From Bradyrhizobium sp. 4 (GTDB lineage: Bacteria; Pseudomonadota; Alphaproteobacteria; Rhizobiales; Xanthobacteraceae), in the NCBI RefSeq assembly GCF_023100905.1, contig NZ_CP064686.1, positions 5,890,001 through 5,954,000 on the forward strand: a stretch of 64,000 bases of DNA, in the 5' to 3' direction. The position numbers and the translations under genes were made by a program. Below the pieces are notes generated by a model. That model worked only from the letters and a program-made list of their open reading frames with translations. It had not been told where the DNA came from and made no database searches. How positions within the stretch are numbered: position 1 is the first letter of the stretch; the number at the start of each line of letters is the position of its first letter. Below, one piece after another: positions 18,329 to 26,069 of the stretch.

Positions 18329-18619
18329 ATGCCGCACTACATCGCCATCATCGAGGACGCCGGCCCGGACGAAGCCGTCGGCCTGTGGTTTCCCGACCTG
18401 CCCGGCTGCATTTCCGGCGGCGACGACGTCGATGAGGCCCTGGAGAATGCGCCCGAGGCACTCGCGTTCTATGCACAGGAACTGATCGCGGACGGCCGCC
18501 AGCTTCCCCCGCCGCGGACATTGGACGAGCTCAAGGCCGACACTGATGTGGCCGACGAGCTCGGGAAGCACACGGTCGCCCTGATCGAATGGCCACCCCT
18601 CACTGAGGCCACGGAGTGA
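18329..18619 (+). CDS. HicB-like antitoxin-family protein
   Basis: Protein of 96 residues with the HicB partial RNase H-like fold: MPHYIAIIEDA, then VGLWFPDLPGCISGGDDVDEALENAPEAL, the classic HicB stretch. It lacks a clear C-terminal DNA-binding domain. No HicA toxin is encoded beside it, so it is a solitary HicB-like protein and may not be part of a toxin-antitoxin pair. It begins 7 bp after the uvrD stop and is probably translated from the same transcript. Confidence 0.82.
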   Translation: MPHYIAIIEDAGPDEAVGLWFPDLPGCISGGDDVDEALENAPEALAFYAQELIADGRQLPPPRTLDELKADTDVADELGKHTVALIEWPPLTEATE

Positions 18620-18707
18620 GGACTGTTCGCCGCACTGGTCGGACTCTCGACACTTCTCGCCCGAACAGCCCTTGACCACCGCGAACTTCCCCGTATCAGA
18701 TGCGGCC

Positions 18708-19124
18708 ATGGTCCGGGGCTCCATCACACTGATCTTGCTGGCATTGGTTATGCCGTCGCTTGCGGCGGCGGAGACCATGAGCTTTGGCGATGCGATCGGG
18801 ATGCTTGCGAAAAGTTGCGGTGCGGAAATCGTTGCCAATTGCCGCGGCGTCAACCCGGATTCGACCCGCCTGAAGGAGTGCCTCTCGCGCAACCGCGACG
18901 TGCTCTCGCAACAGTGCCAGAGCGACTATCTCGGTGCCTTCGACGCCATCCAGAAGCGCGTCGCAGCCCGTGTCACCGTGGCGAACGTCTGCCAGCGCGA
19001 GATCGTCAAGGTCTGCGGCGGCTCGACCAAGGAGACCAGCAAGGCGGTCCCCTGCCTGGTCTCGACGCCCAAGGGCATCAGCAACAACTGCCTGAAGGCC
19101 GTCGACGACGCGGGGTATCGGTGA
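18708..19124 (+). CDS. Cys-rich periplasmic protein
   Basis: Exported protein of 138 residues. A signal peptide covers about 1-22 (LILLALVMPSLAAA). The mature part has eight or so cysteines spaced as in the cysteine-rich repeat (GLG1-like) family: KSCGAEIVANCRGV, KECLSRN, QQCQSDY, NVCQREIVKVCGG, VPCLVS, NNCLKAV. They are likely disulfide-bonded in the periplasm. The TTG at 18672 would add a leader before the signal peptide, so the ATG is preferred. Its stop overlaps the start of the OmpA-like gene (TGATG), indicating coupled translation. Function is unknown. Confidence 0.8.
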   Translation: MVRGSITLILLALVMPSLAAAETMSFGDAIGMLAKSCGAEIVANCRGVNPDSTRLKECLSRNRDVLSQQCQSDYLGAFDAIQKRVAARVTVANVCQREIVKVCGGSTKETSKAVPCLVSTPKGISNNCLKAVDDAGYR

Positions 19125-19795
19125 TGCCAGCGAACCGGCTTTCCATCGTCGGAATAACCATCGCGCTCGGCCTCACCTTGCTTGCGGGCGCGGCAGAAGC
19201 GCAGACGGCGCCGCCGACCCGCGACGACATCGTCGGCAAGCTCAACCATTTCGAACAAGCCGCCGAGATCGATCTTCCCGCGCTGAAGCTGCAGGTGATG
19301 GAGCGGGCCAAGGCCAGGATCAAGAACGATCCCGGTCCGGTGAACCGGCCGCTGATCGCGCCGGATCTGGTCAATTTGCCGACCTTCACCGCGCAGATCC
19401 AGTTCGACGCCGACACGCCGATCATCCAGCCGGCGTCCTACCAGACCGTCGGGCGCCTCGCTGACGCGCTGGTCCATGCCTCGCTGCTGCCCTACACGTT
19501 CCTGATCGTCGGCCACGTGGAATCCAACGCGAAGACGCGCGAGGCCAACGCGATCCTGAGCCAGCGCCGGGCGGACGCGATTCGCGACGTGCTGGTGAAC
19601 ACGTTCAAGATCTCGACCAAGCGGCTGCATCCGATCGGCCTCGGCGAGGAGCAGTTTCTCGACCGGGCCAGGCCAACCGCGGCCGCCAACGCCCAGTTGC
19701 AAATCCTGACCTACGCCAAGGTACCCGAGGAAGCGCCTGCGCATCCGGCTGCGACACCTGCGCCTGCGGCGAAAAAGCCCGCCAAGAAACACTGA
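19124..19795 (+). CDS. OmpA-family periplasmic protein
   Basis: Protein of 223 residues with a signal peptide (about 1-26, ending AEA-QT), a short helical region, and an OmpA C-terminal domain (about 80-200). The domain is seen in IQFDADTPIIQPASYQTVGRL, and in IVGHVES followed by LSQRRADAIRDVL and RLHPIGLGEEQF. The usual GHTD is GHVE here, although the Arg of the LSxRRA helix is kept, so peptidoglycan binding may be altered. The end is Ala/Pro/Lys-rich. It is coupled to the preceding Cys-rich protein by a one-base overlap. Confidence 0.82.
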   Translation: MPANRLSIVGITIALGLTLLAGAAEAQTAPPTRDDIVGKLNHFEQAAEIDLPALKLQVMERAKARIKNDPGPVNRPLIAPDLVNLPTFTAQIQFDADTPIIQPASYQTVGRLADALVHASLLPYTFLIVGHVESNAKTREANAILSQRRADAIRDVLVNTFKISTKRLHPIGLGEEQFLDRARPTAAANAQLQILTYAKVPEEAPAHPAATPAPAAKKPAKKH

Positions 19796-19949
19796 ACAGA
19801 CGCGCCACGGCGGCTGGCGGAACCCTTTGAAGTCCTGATCGTTTTGTGACCTGTCTCACAGCGCGACAGCGTGGCCTTGCGCGACAATAGCGCCGGTTTG
19901 TGCACCGCCCTATCAGGTGCTATAGGCTTTTTTCGTCCTTCCCGACCCC

Positions 19950-20486
19950 ATGCTGCACGAGACCGAGATGGCCAGTTCTTTTCGACACCAGCTGGCCGAC
20001 TACGTCGAATATCATCGCGATCCCTGGAACTGCGCGATGCACGTGGTCGGCATCCTCCTGCTCTTCACCGGCGCCGTGCTGCCGCTGACGCTGGTGCATT
20101 TCCCGGTGTTCGGGATCGAGGTCAGTCTGGCCGTGATTCTGGCCCTGCCGGTGCTGGTCTACTGGCTGGTGCTGGACGCCGGGATCGGGCTCGGCATCCT
20201 CGCCGCGATGATCGTGCTGCTTTCGGTCGCAACCGCGATCGGCAATCAGGTCTCGATCGTCATGATGTGGTCGATTTTTACGGTGCTGATCGGGCTCGGC
20301 GTCGCGTCGCAAATCGTCGGCCACAAGGTTTTCGAGGAGCGGCAGCCGTCGATGGTCGACCACCCCACGCATTTTCTGCTTGGACCGATGTTTGTCATGG
20401 CAAAATTATTCATCGCATTGGGCTTCCGTCGCGACCTTGCCGCGATTCTGGCGCCTGTTCCGACCAATTCCCTTTCAACCCGATAG
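19950..20486 (+). CDS. Mpo1-like (DUF962) membrane protein
   Basis: Protein of 178 residues with about four membrane helices. It has the family's HxxxxNxxxH arrangement (EYHRDPWNCAMHVVG) and the second conserved block (QIVGHKVFEERQPSMVDHP). In yeast, Mpo1 is an iron-dependent dioxygenase that shortens 2-hydroxy fatty acids; bacterial members are mostly unstudied, so a fatty acid oxidation role is inference. ATG 19968 is an alternative start. It lies 30 bp before the epimerase gene, with the same direction. Confidence 0.82.
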   Translation: MLHETEMASSFRHQLADYVEYHRDPWNCAMHVVGILLLFTGAVLPLTLVHFPVFGIEVSLAVILALPVLVYWLVLDAGIGLGILAAMIVLLSVATAIGNQVSIVMMWSIFTVLIGLGVASQIVGHKVFEERQPSMVDHPTHFLLGPMFVMAKLFIALGFRRDLAAILAPVPTNSLSTR

Positions 20487-20515
20487 TTCTAGACGCGAAA
20501 CAGCAAACCTTCTGC

Positions 20516-21547
20516 ATGGCTCTCGTACTGGTTACCGGTGGCAGCGGCTTCATCGGACATCATCTCGTAGAAGCGCTCCGCGCCCGTGGGCAGCGGGTGC
20601 GTGTCCTCGATGTTCGTGCGCCGGCCACGCCGTATGCCGACGTTGAATATGCCCGTGGCTCGGTGCTGGACGGCGCCGCGGTCGATGCCGCAATTGCGGG
20701 TGTCGATCAGGTCTATCATCTCGCCGGCCTGCCCGGCATGTGGGTCGCCGACAAGCAGGCCTTTCACGACGTCAATTGCCGCGGCACCGAGATCGTGCTC
20801 GCGGCCGCGATGAAGCGCGGCGTCTCGCGCTTCCTGCACTGCTCGACGGAATCGATCCTGTTCCCCTATTCCGACCTCAACGGTGTTCCCGCCGAAGAGG
20901 CGCTGCAGCCGGCCGATGCGATGCCGGGCGCCTACACGCGGTCAAAATCGCTGGCCGAGCATTGCGCCGCGAAGGCCGCAGCTGAAGGTTTTCCGCTGGT
21001 GATCGGCACCCCGACCATGCCGATCGGTGCCGCCGACCATAATCTGACGCCGCCGACCGCGATGCTGTGGTACTTCCTGCAGAAGAAAGTGCAGCCGCAT
21101 CTCGACTTCCCGGTCAATCTCGTCGACGTCCGCGACGTCGCCATGGGCCTCGTGCTGACCATGGAACGCGGACGTAACGGCCAGCGCTACATCCTCGGCG
21201 GCGACTGCGTCAGGCTCGGCCAGATTCTGCGGATGATGTCCGCGATGAGCGGCCGCCGGCAATTCCCGGTCGTCGTTCCCGGCAAGATGGCCGAACTGTC
21301 GGGCATCATGCTCGAATATCTCTCCGATCGTATCACGCGCCGGCCGCCCAACGGCACCGCCGAGGGCGTGCGCATCGCGCTCGCCGCGAGCGACCTCTCG
21401 ATCGACAAGGCGCGCACCGAACTCGGCTACGCGCCGCGCCCGATCGAGCCGGTCTTGCGCGAAACCATCACCCATCTTCTCGCCCGCGGCGGCGCGCTTG
21501 CCTCCGGCGCCATCGAGCATCACGCGCTCTCCTCGCGCGCCAGCTGA
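20516..21547 (+). CDS. NAD-dependent epimerase/dehydratase (extended SDR, HpnA-like)
   Basis: Extended short-chain dehydrogenase of 343 residues. The N-terminal VTGGSGFIG (residues 6-14) binds NAD(P). The catalytic Ser/Tyr/Lys are seen in STESIL and YTRSKSLAE (YxxxK). The layout matches dihydroflavonol reductase-like and hopanoid-associated sugar epimerases (HpnA-like), but no hopanoid gene is nearby, so the exact substrate is open. It is followed 30 bp later by a small methyltransferase and preceded by the Mpo1-like gene, suggesting a lipid-linked operon. Confidence 0.85.
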   Translation: MALVLVTGGSGFIGHHLVEALRARGQRVRVLDVRAPATPYADVEYARGSVLDGAAVDAAIAGVDQVYHLAGLPGMWVADKQAFHDVNCRGTEIVLAAAMKRGVSRFLHCSTESILFPYSDLNGVPAEEALQPADAMPGAYTRSKSLAEHCAAKAAAEGFPLVIGTPTMPIGAADHNLTPPTAMLWYFLQKKVQPHLDFPVNLVDVRDVAMGLVLTMERGRNGQRYILGGDCVRLGQILRMMSAMSGRRQFPVVVPGKMAELSGIMLEYLSDRITRRPPNGTAEGVRIALAASDLSIDKARTELGYAPRPIEPVLRETITHLLARGGALASGAIEHHALSSRAS

Positions 21548-21577
21548 GCTGCCGCCCAACCCAAAGAACCTTTCCGC

Positions 21578-22204
21578 ATGTCCTTCGATTTCAGCAAGCT
21601 TCTCTCTGTCGCCTGGGGTGGTTGGACCACGACCTGGCCGACGCAACTGCTCGCCCTGATTTGGCTCGCCTGGCTCGCAAGCTGGGTCGGCGCCTCGTTC
21701 TGGCAAGGCCGTACCCAGAAGCAGGTGATGACGCTGGAGTCCGGCCGCTATCGCATTCCGATCCTGGTCGGCGGCATCCTGTTCACGCCCTGGACCGCCG
21801 AGGTGCTCGGCGAGAAGCCGCTCTGGGTGTTCAGCAATAATGCTGTCTACGTCGTGGCGCTGATCGTGCTGGCCGGCATCTCCTTCACCTGGTGGGGACG
21901 GCTGCATCTTGGACAGTTCTGGTCCAACACCATCACTCACAAGCAAGACCACCGCGTCATCGACACCGGCCCGTACGGCATCGTGCGCCATCCGATCTAC
22001 ACCGGGCTGATCCTCGGCATGCTGGTGACCGGCATCGCGGTCGGCACGGTAACTGCGATGCTCGGCGCCATCCTGATCTCGCTGGGCATGTGGCAGAAGG
22101 GCCGGATGGAAGAGGTGTTCCTGTCCAAGGAGCTCGGCGAAGACGCCTACGGCGCCTATTGCCGCCGCGTGCCGATGATCATCCCGTTCCTGTCGCCGCG
22201 GTGA
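21578..22204 (+). CDS. Isoprenylcysteine/phospholipid-type membrane methyltransferase
   Basis: Integral membrane protein of 208 residues of the ICMT/PEMT family. It has about five helices and the SAM-binding signature (GPYGIVRHPIYTGLIL) near residues 131-146. A second conserved stretch (EEVFLSKELGEDAYGAYCRRV) lies near the end. Such enzymes methylate lipid or isoprenoid-linked carboxyl or amino groups with S-adenosylmethionine. The substrate here is unknown. It is in the same direction and close to the SDR epimerase gene. Confidence 0.82.
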   Translation: MSFDFSKLLSVAWGGWTTTWPTQLLALIWLAWLASWVGASFWQGRTQKQVMTLESGRYRIPILVGGILFTPWTAEVLGEKPLWVFSNNAVYVVALIVLAGISFTWWGRLHLGQFWSNTITHKQDHRVIDTGPYGIVRHPIYTGLILGMLVTGIAVGTVTAMLGAILISLGMWQKGRMEEVFLSKELGEDAYGAYCRRVPMIIPFLSPR

Positions 22205-22260
22205 GAGCGGGTATCGCTTCAACTCTGTCGTCGCAAGCGTAGCGCGGCTGCACCTCCGGA

Positions 22261-22382
22261 GTCGTCCTGGCGAAAGCCAGGACCCATTACCCCAGGGAGC
22301 GGCTTGGCGGGGATTGCCCGGAACTGAGGCCGCACACAGTCGATGGATTCCGCGGTATGGGTCCTGCTTTCGCCAGGACGAC
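22261..22382. repeat. 122-bp element with 26/27-bp terminal inverted repeats
   Basis: The arms begin GTCGTCCTGGCGAAAGC and end in the reverse complement GCTTTCGCCAGGACGAC; they match over 26 bases with a single one-base gap. The interior is about 69 bp and carries no gene. It sits between the membrane methyltransferase and a small gene. The form is that of a dispersed MITE- or REP-like repeat of Bradyrhizobium-type genomes. Confidence 0.75.
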
Positions 22383-22461
22383 GCCGAGGAAGCTGTGTGC
22401 GCAACACACCTGCTGCCAGGAACCCCTGCTGCCTGCGGCCGTTAGCCCCTCGACACCTGCA

Positions 22462-22692
22462 ATGACCGCAGAGCATCGAGCCATGTCCGACGCCTACGAT
22501 TATTTTCGCGAGCACGCGATCGCCGCCGTCCGCAAGGCGCGGGCGCTGCCGCCCGGGCGGCCGAAGCAGAAGCAGCGCACGGTGGCGCGCGTTTATCATC
22601 TCCTCTCCAGGGAGGCGGCGCTCGCGCCGAACATCCATCATCTGGATGATTTTCGCACGGCGCGCCGGGCGGAACGGCAGATCGGCCGCTGA
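22462..22692 (+). CDS. Small hypothetical protein
   Basis: Basic, soluble-looking protein of 76 residues (69 if the ATG at 22483 is used). It contains YDYFREHAIAAVRKARALPP, then RPKQKQRTVARVYHLLSRE. The abundance of Arg and Lys and the helical pattern could mean nucleic acid or ribosome contact, but there is no recognisable motif. It lies between the repeat element and the sorbosone dehydrogenase-like gene. Confidence 0.6.
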   Translation: MTAEHRAMSDAYDYFREHAIAAVRKARALPPGRPKQKQRTVARVYHLLSREAALAPNIHHLDDFRTARRAERQIGR

Positions 22693-22834
22693 TCTCAGGG
22701 CATAGCCGGCCGGCGTTCGTCCCATGCAAATTCGAGCGGCTGCCATTCCACGGGAATAGAGCCCCGCGCCCCGTCGCACAGGTTGACGTCTGCCCCGCCA
22801 GCCCGTTGGATGCGCGCGCAAACAGGGGCCTCTC

Positions 22835-24139
22835 ATGACTTTTTCCAGCATCTTTGCGCAGTTCGTTGCGCTTCTCGGTGGCATCGCGCTGCAATGGCGA
22901 AAGCTGTCGGGCACCGTGCCTGCGCCGGCCTGGGGCCAGTCGCCCGCCATTCCCGAAGCAAAGCCGCAAGGCGCCATCCCGACACTGAAGATGCCGACGG
23001 CGCGGGGCTGGAGCGAGGGACAGAAGCCGACGGTCGCACCTGGGCTCAAGGTCAATGCGTTCGCGACCGGTCTCGACCATCCGCGCTGGATCGAGGTGCT
23101 GCCCAATGGCGACGTGCTGATTGCGGAGGCGACGCAGATCGCGGGGGCGCCGAGGTCCGTGTTTCACTACGCAATGCAGGCCACGATGCGACGCGCCGCC
23201 GCGCTCGGCGTCAGCGCCAACCGCATAACGCTGCTGCGCGACAAGGACGGCGACGGCGTCGCGGAGTATCGCGGCGCGTTCATGGAAAATCTCAGCCAGC
23301 CGTTCGGCATGGCGCTGGTCGGCGACACCTTCTATGTCGGCAACACCGACGGCGTGATGGCCTTCCCGTACGTGGCGAATGCCGATCGCATCACCGCGCC
23401 GGGCAAGCGCCTCACCAATTTCAAGCCGAACGGCCACTGGACCCGCAGCCTGCTCGCGAGCCCCGACGGCAAAAAACTCTATGCCGGCGTCGGCTCGCTC
23501 AGCAACATCGCCGAGATGGGCATGGAGGTCGAGGAAGGCCGCGCCGCGGTCTACGAGCTCGACCTCGTCGCCGGCACGCACCGCATCTTCGGCGCAGGCC
23601 TGCGCAACCCCGTTGGTCTCGCCTGGGAGCCAACGACCGGTGTGCTCTGGACCGTCGTCAACGAGCGCGACGGCCTCGGCGACGAAACGCCGCCGGACTA
23701 TTTGACCTCGGTGCACGATGGCGGCTTTTACGGCTGGCCTTATTGCTACTGGGGCAAGACGGTGGACGATCGCGTGCCGCAGGATCCGACGATGGTCGCC
23801 AAGGCGCTCACGCCGGACTACGCGCTCGGCGGCCATACCGCTTCGCTCGGCCTGTGCTGGATGCCGGCGGGCACGCTGCCCGGCTTCCCGAACGGCATGG
23901 CGATCGGCCAGCACGGTTCGTGGAATCGCAGCAAGCTGTCAGGCTACAAGTTGGTCTTCATCCCGTTCGAGAACGGCAAGCCTTCGGGTCCCGCACGCGA
24001 CATCCTGTCCGGCTTCCTCGCGCCCGACGAGAAAGAATCCTACGGCCGCCCGGTCGGCGTCGTGATCGGTCCCGACAAGAAGTCGCTGCTGATGGCCGAC
24101 GACGTCGGCAACGTGATCTGGCGCGTGACGGGCGCTTGA
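22835..24139 (+). CDS. Sorbosone dehydrogenase-like PQQ/beta-propeller protein
   Basis: Protein of 434 residues with an N-terminal hydrophobic segment and a six-bladed beta-propeller of the soluble glucose/L-sorbosone dehydrogenase type. Signature pieces are GLDHPRWIEVLPNGDVLIAE, GAGLRNPVGLAWEP, and DGGFYGWPYCYWG. It should act in the periplasm and may oxidise an aldose or aldehyde using PQQ. The PQQ-binding residues cannot be verified by eye. It ends 3 bp from the convergent aspartate dehydrogenase gene. Confidence 0.83.
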   Translation: MTFSSIFAQFVALLGGIALQWRKLSGTVPAPAWGQSPAIPEAKPQGAIPTLKMPTARGWSEGQKPTVAPGLKVNAFATGLDHPRWIEVLPNGDVLIAEATQIAGAPRSVFHYAMQATMRRAAALGVSANRITLLRDKDGDGVAEYRGAFMENLSQPFGMALVGDTFYVGNTDGVMAFPYVANADRITAPGKRLTNFKPNGHWTRSLLASPDGKKLYAGVGSLSNIAEMGMEVEEGRAAVYELDLVAGTHRIFGAGLRNPVGLAWEPTTGVLWTVVNERDGLGDETPPDYLTSVHDGGFYGWPYCYWGKTVDDRVPQDPTMVAKALTPDYALGGHTASLGLCWMPAGTLPGFPNGMAIGQHGSWNRSKLSGYKLVFIPFENGKPSGPARDILSGFLAPDEKESYGRPVGVVIGPDKKSLLMADDVGNVIWRVTGA

Positions 24140-24142
24140 AGG

Positions 24143-24967
24143 TTATGTTCCAACACTGAGCGTGGCGCGCTGCTTGCGGAGCAGCGCGATCACGGACAGC
24201 GCCGTGATCAACCCGGTCTTGGGATTCTCGGACGGGACGTTCTCGATTGACATCGAGAAGCGCGCGGAATCCGCCTCGACCTCGATGCGGTGAACGTTGC
24301 GGGTCACGGTGGGGTCGGCCCAGATCTGCACTTGGGTGCGATCCGGCCCGACGCCCGCGAGCGACAGCGCGACCGCGACGTTGAGATTGGCCGGAAAGCC
24401 TTTCGCGGCCTCGCGCGCCGTGCCCTCGAACAGCTTCAACGGCTCGCGCAGATTGTCGATATCGATATTGTTCTGGACGATGAACGGCGCGCCCTTCAAG
24501 CCGTCGATCGGCTTGCGCGTGACCATCTTCACCGAATGAATGGTGCCGATCGCAGCCGCGTTGACGGCGTCGAGCCCGATCAGCGCGCCGGTCGGCACCA
24601 GGATGCGGCCGCCATTGGCGCGGGCGAGATCGACAAGATCGAAATTGTCGAGTAGCCCACCGACGCTGACCACGACCGCGGCCCTGCCGCGTTTCACTGC
24701 GGGCTCGACGATCGCACGGAGTTGGCTGCTCGGCGCGCATTCGACGACGATGTCGGCGGCGTCGCCGAGCTGGTCGAGCGGCAATACGGATGGCGGACGA
24801 CGCAGGCCGCCGAGCAATTTCTGATGCTTTGTGGGATCGCGCACCGCCACGGCGGAGAGCGTCAATCCCTCGATGCCCTGATCGAGCGCGGTCGCGATCT
24901 TGGTGCCGATCGAGCCGAGCCCTGCAATGGCAACCCGCAATTCGTTCGAAGCTTGCCGTTCAGTCAT
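24143..24967 (-). CDS. Aspartate dehydrogenase-like protein (NadX family)
   Basis: Protein of 274 residues with an N-terminal Rossmann fold (VAIAGLGSIG, residues 12-21) and the DUF108/aspartate dehydrogenase C-terminal domain. Landmarks are VECAPS, VPTGALIGLDAV, FPANLNVAVALSLAG and ENVPSENPKTG, as in family members. It interconverts L-aspartate and iminoaspartate/oxaloacetate with NAD(P), and in some bacteria feeds NAD synthesis. No nadA/nadC is near; its neighbours are the LysR/tartrate-type genes. Confidence 0.85.
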   Translation of the reverse strand: MTERQASNELRVAIAGLGSIGTKIATALDQGIEGLTLSAVAVRDPTKHQKLLGGLRRPPSVLPLDQLGDAADIVVECAPSSQLRAIVEPAVKRGRAAVVVSVGGLLDNFDLVDLARANGGRILVPTGALIGLDAVNAAAIGTIHSVKMVTRKPIDGLKGAPFIVQNNIDIDNLREPLKLFEGTAREAAKGFPANLNVAVALSLAGVGPDRTQVQIWADPTVTRNVHRIEVEADSARFSMSIENVPSENPKTGLITALSVIALLRKQRATLSVGT

Positions 24968-25004
24968 CGCATTACACCTCTCGCACAGCCGATGTCATAG
25001 CGCC

Positions 25005-25922
25005 TCAGGCGTCGCGCGCATAGCTGCGCAGACGCGTCTCGAGCACGGACAGCATCGCGTCGCGGGTCGGGTCACGCGAGCCGCGCAGCCATGCGGCAGC
25101 GAGCGGTAGCCGGCCGACGGGTCCGATCTGCTTTGGCCGCAGCGGCACGAAGCGCACGCCTGACACCGCCATCCGCGTGCTCCAGCGCGGCACGATCGCG
25201 ACCCCGAGCCGGGTTGCGACGAGATTGATGATGGTCTGCTTCTCGTCGGCGACCTGCACGATGCGTGGCGTGAGGCCTGCCTGCTCGAACAGTCTTATCG
25301 TGAGATCGTGGCTGTGCGGCCGCGAGCGGCGGTCCGGCACCAGCATCGCTTCGTCGGCGATCTCCACCAGCGTGATCGACTTACGTTTGGCCAACGCGTG
25401 GCGCTGCGGGAAGGCCACGATGGCTGTCTCCTGCAGCAGATCGCGGAATTCGAGCCGCTTGTCCGGCTGAGCCGGCGGACGCACGAAGGCGAGATCGAGC
25501 GCGCCGGTCAGGATCTTCGGCAGCAGCCGGACGGTCTTCTCCTCCAGAAGCTGCACCCCGACCTCCGGGTGCTTTGCGCGGAAGTCGCGGAGCAATGCCG
25601 GTAACAGCCCCGCCGCGGCACTGTCGATCGCGCCGACCCGGAGTTTTCGAGCAGCCCCCGCGCGCGCGCGATTGCGCAGATTGCTCTCGACCGCCTCGAC
25701 GCGGGCAAGAATGGCACGGGCATCGCGCAGCAGCGTCGCGCCATCTTCCGTCAGCGACACCGCCCGCGTCGTCCGCGCGAACAGCCGCGTATCCAGATCA
25801 TGCTCCAGCAGCTTGATCTGGCGGCCCAGCGCGGAGGGCAGCATCTGGAGATGCTGTGCTGCGCGGCCGAAATGCAACTGCTCGGCCGCGGCCACGAAGC
25901 ATCGCAACTGATGCAATTCCAT
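25005..25922 (-). CDS. LysR-family transcriptional regulator
   Basis: Regulator of 305 residues with an N-terminal winged helix-turn-helix (residues 1-60; MELHQLRCFVAAAEQLHFGRAAQHL) and a C-terminal periplasmic-binding-protein-like effector domain. It is divergent from an MFS carrier and a tartrate-dehydrogenase-type gene with a 147-bp gap containing a T-N11-A site. It most likely activates those genes in response to their substrate, possibly a dicarboxylate or hydroxy-dicarboxylate. Confidence 0.92.
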   Translation of the reverse strand: MELHQLRCFVAAAEQLHFGRAAQHLQMLPSALGRQIKLLEHDLDTRLFARTTRAVSLTEDGATLLRDARAILARVEAVESNLRNRARAGAARKLRVGAIDSAAAGLLPALLRDFRAKHPEVGVQLLEEKTVRLLPKILTGALDLAFVRPPAQPDKRLEFRDLLQETAIVAFPQRHALAKRKSITLVEIADEAMLVPDRRSRPHSHDLTIRLFEQAGLTPRIVQVADEKQTIINLVATRLGVAIVPRWSTRMAVSGVRFVPLRPKQIGPVGRLPLAAAWLRGSRDPTRDAMLSVLETRLRSYARDA

Positions 25923-25952
25923 TCGCAGTCCTCTTGGCCTTCCCGGCGAGGA

Positions 25953-25973
25953 TTATATCATTTTTTTGTATAA
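25953..25973. promoter_or_regulatory. LysR-type T-N11-A box candidate
   Basis: TTATA and TATAA form an inverted repeat across an 11-bp spacer within AT-rich DNA, unlike the GC-rich surroundings. It lies about 30 bp from the LysR start and about 95 bp from the MFS start, the usual place for a LysR recognition site that also represses the regulator's own gene. Confidence 0.55.
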
Positions 25974-26069
25974 ACCAGCGCCAATTGAGTCCCCCAGCCA
26001 CTCCCGCCTAGCTTGGCTCCGAAGTGGACCTTCAGGGTCCGCCGTCACAACGGAATCAGGGAGGCTGAG

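Noticed and set aside
18329..18619. HicAB toxin-antitoxin system
   Set aside because: No HicA-sized gene lies on either side; only the HicB-like protein can be supported.
20516..21547. Hopanoid gene hpnA
   Set aside because: The protein is similar in type, but no other hopanoid gene is near, so the symbol was withheld.
22442..23914. 490-codon frame opposite the sorbosone dehydrogenase-like gene
   Set aside because: The plus-strand beta-propeller motifs are clear; this frame has none.
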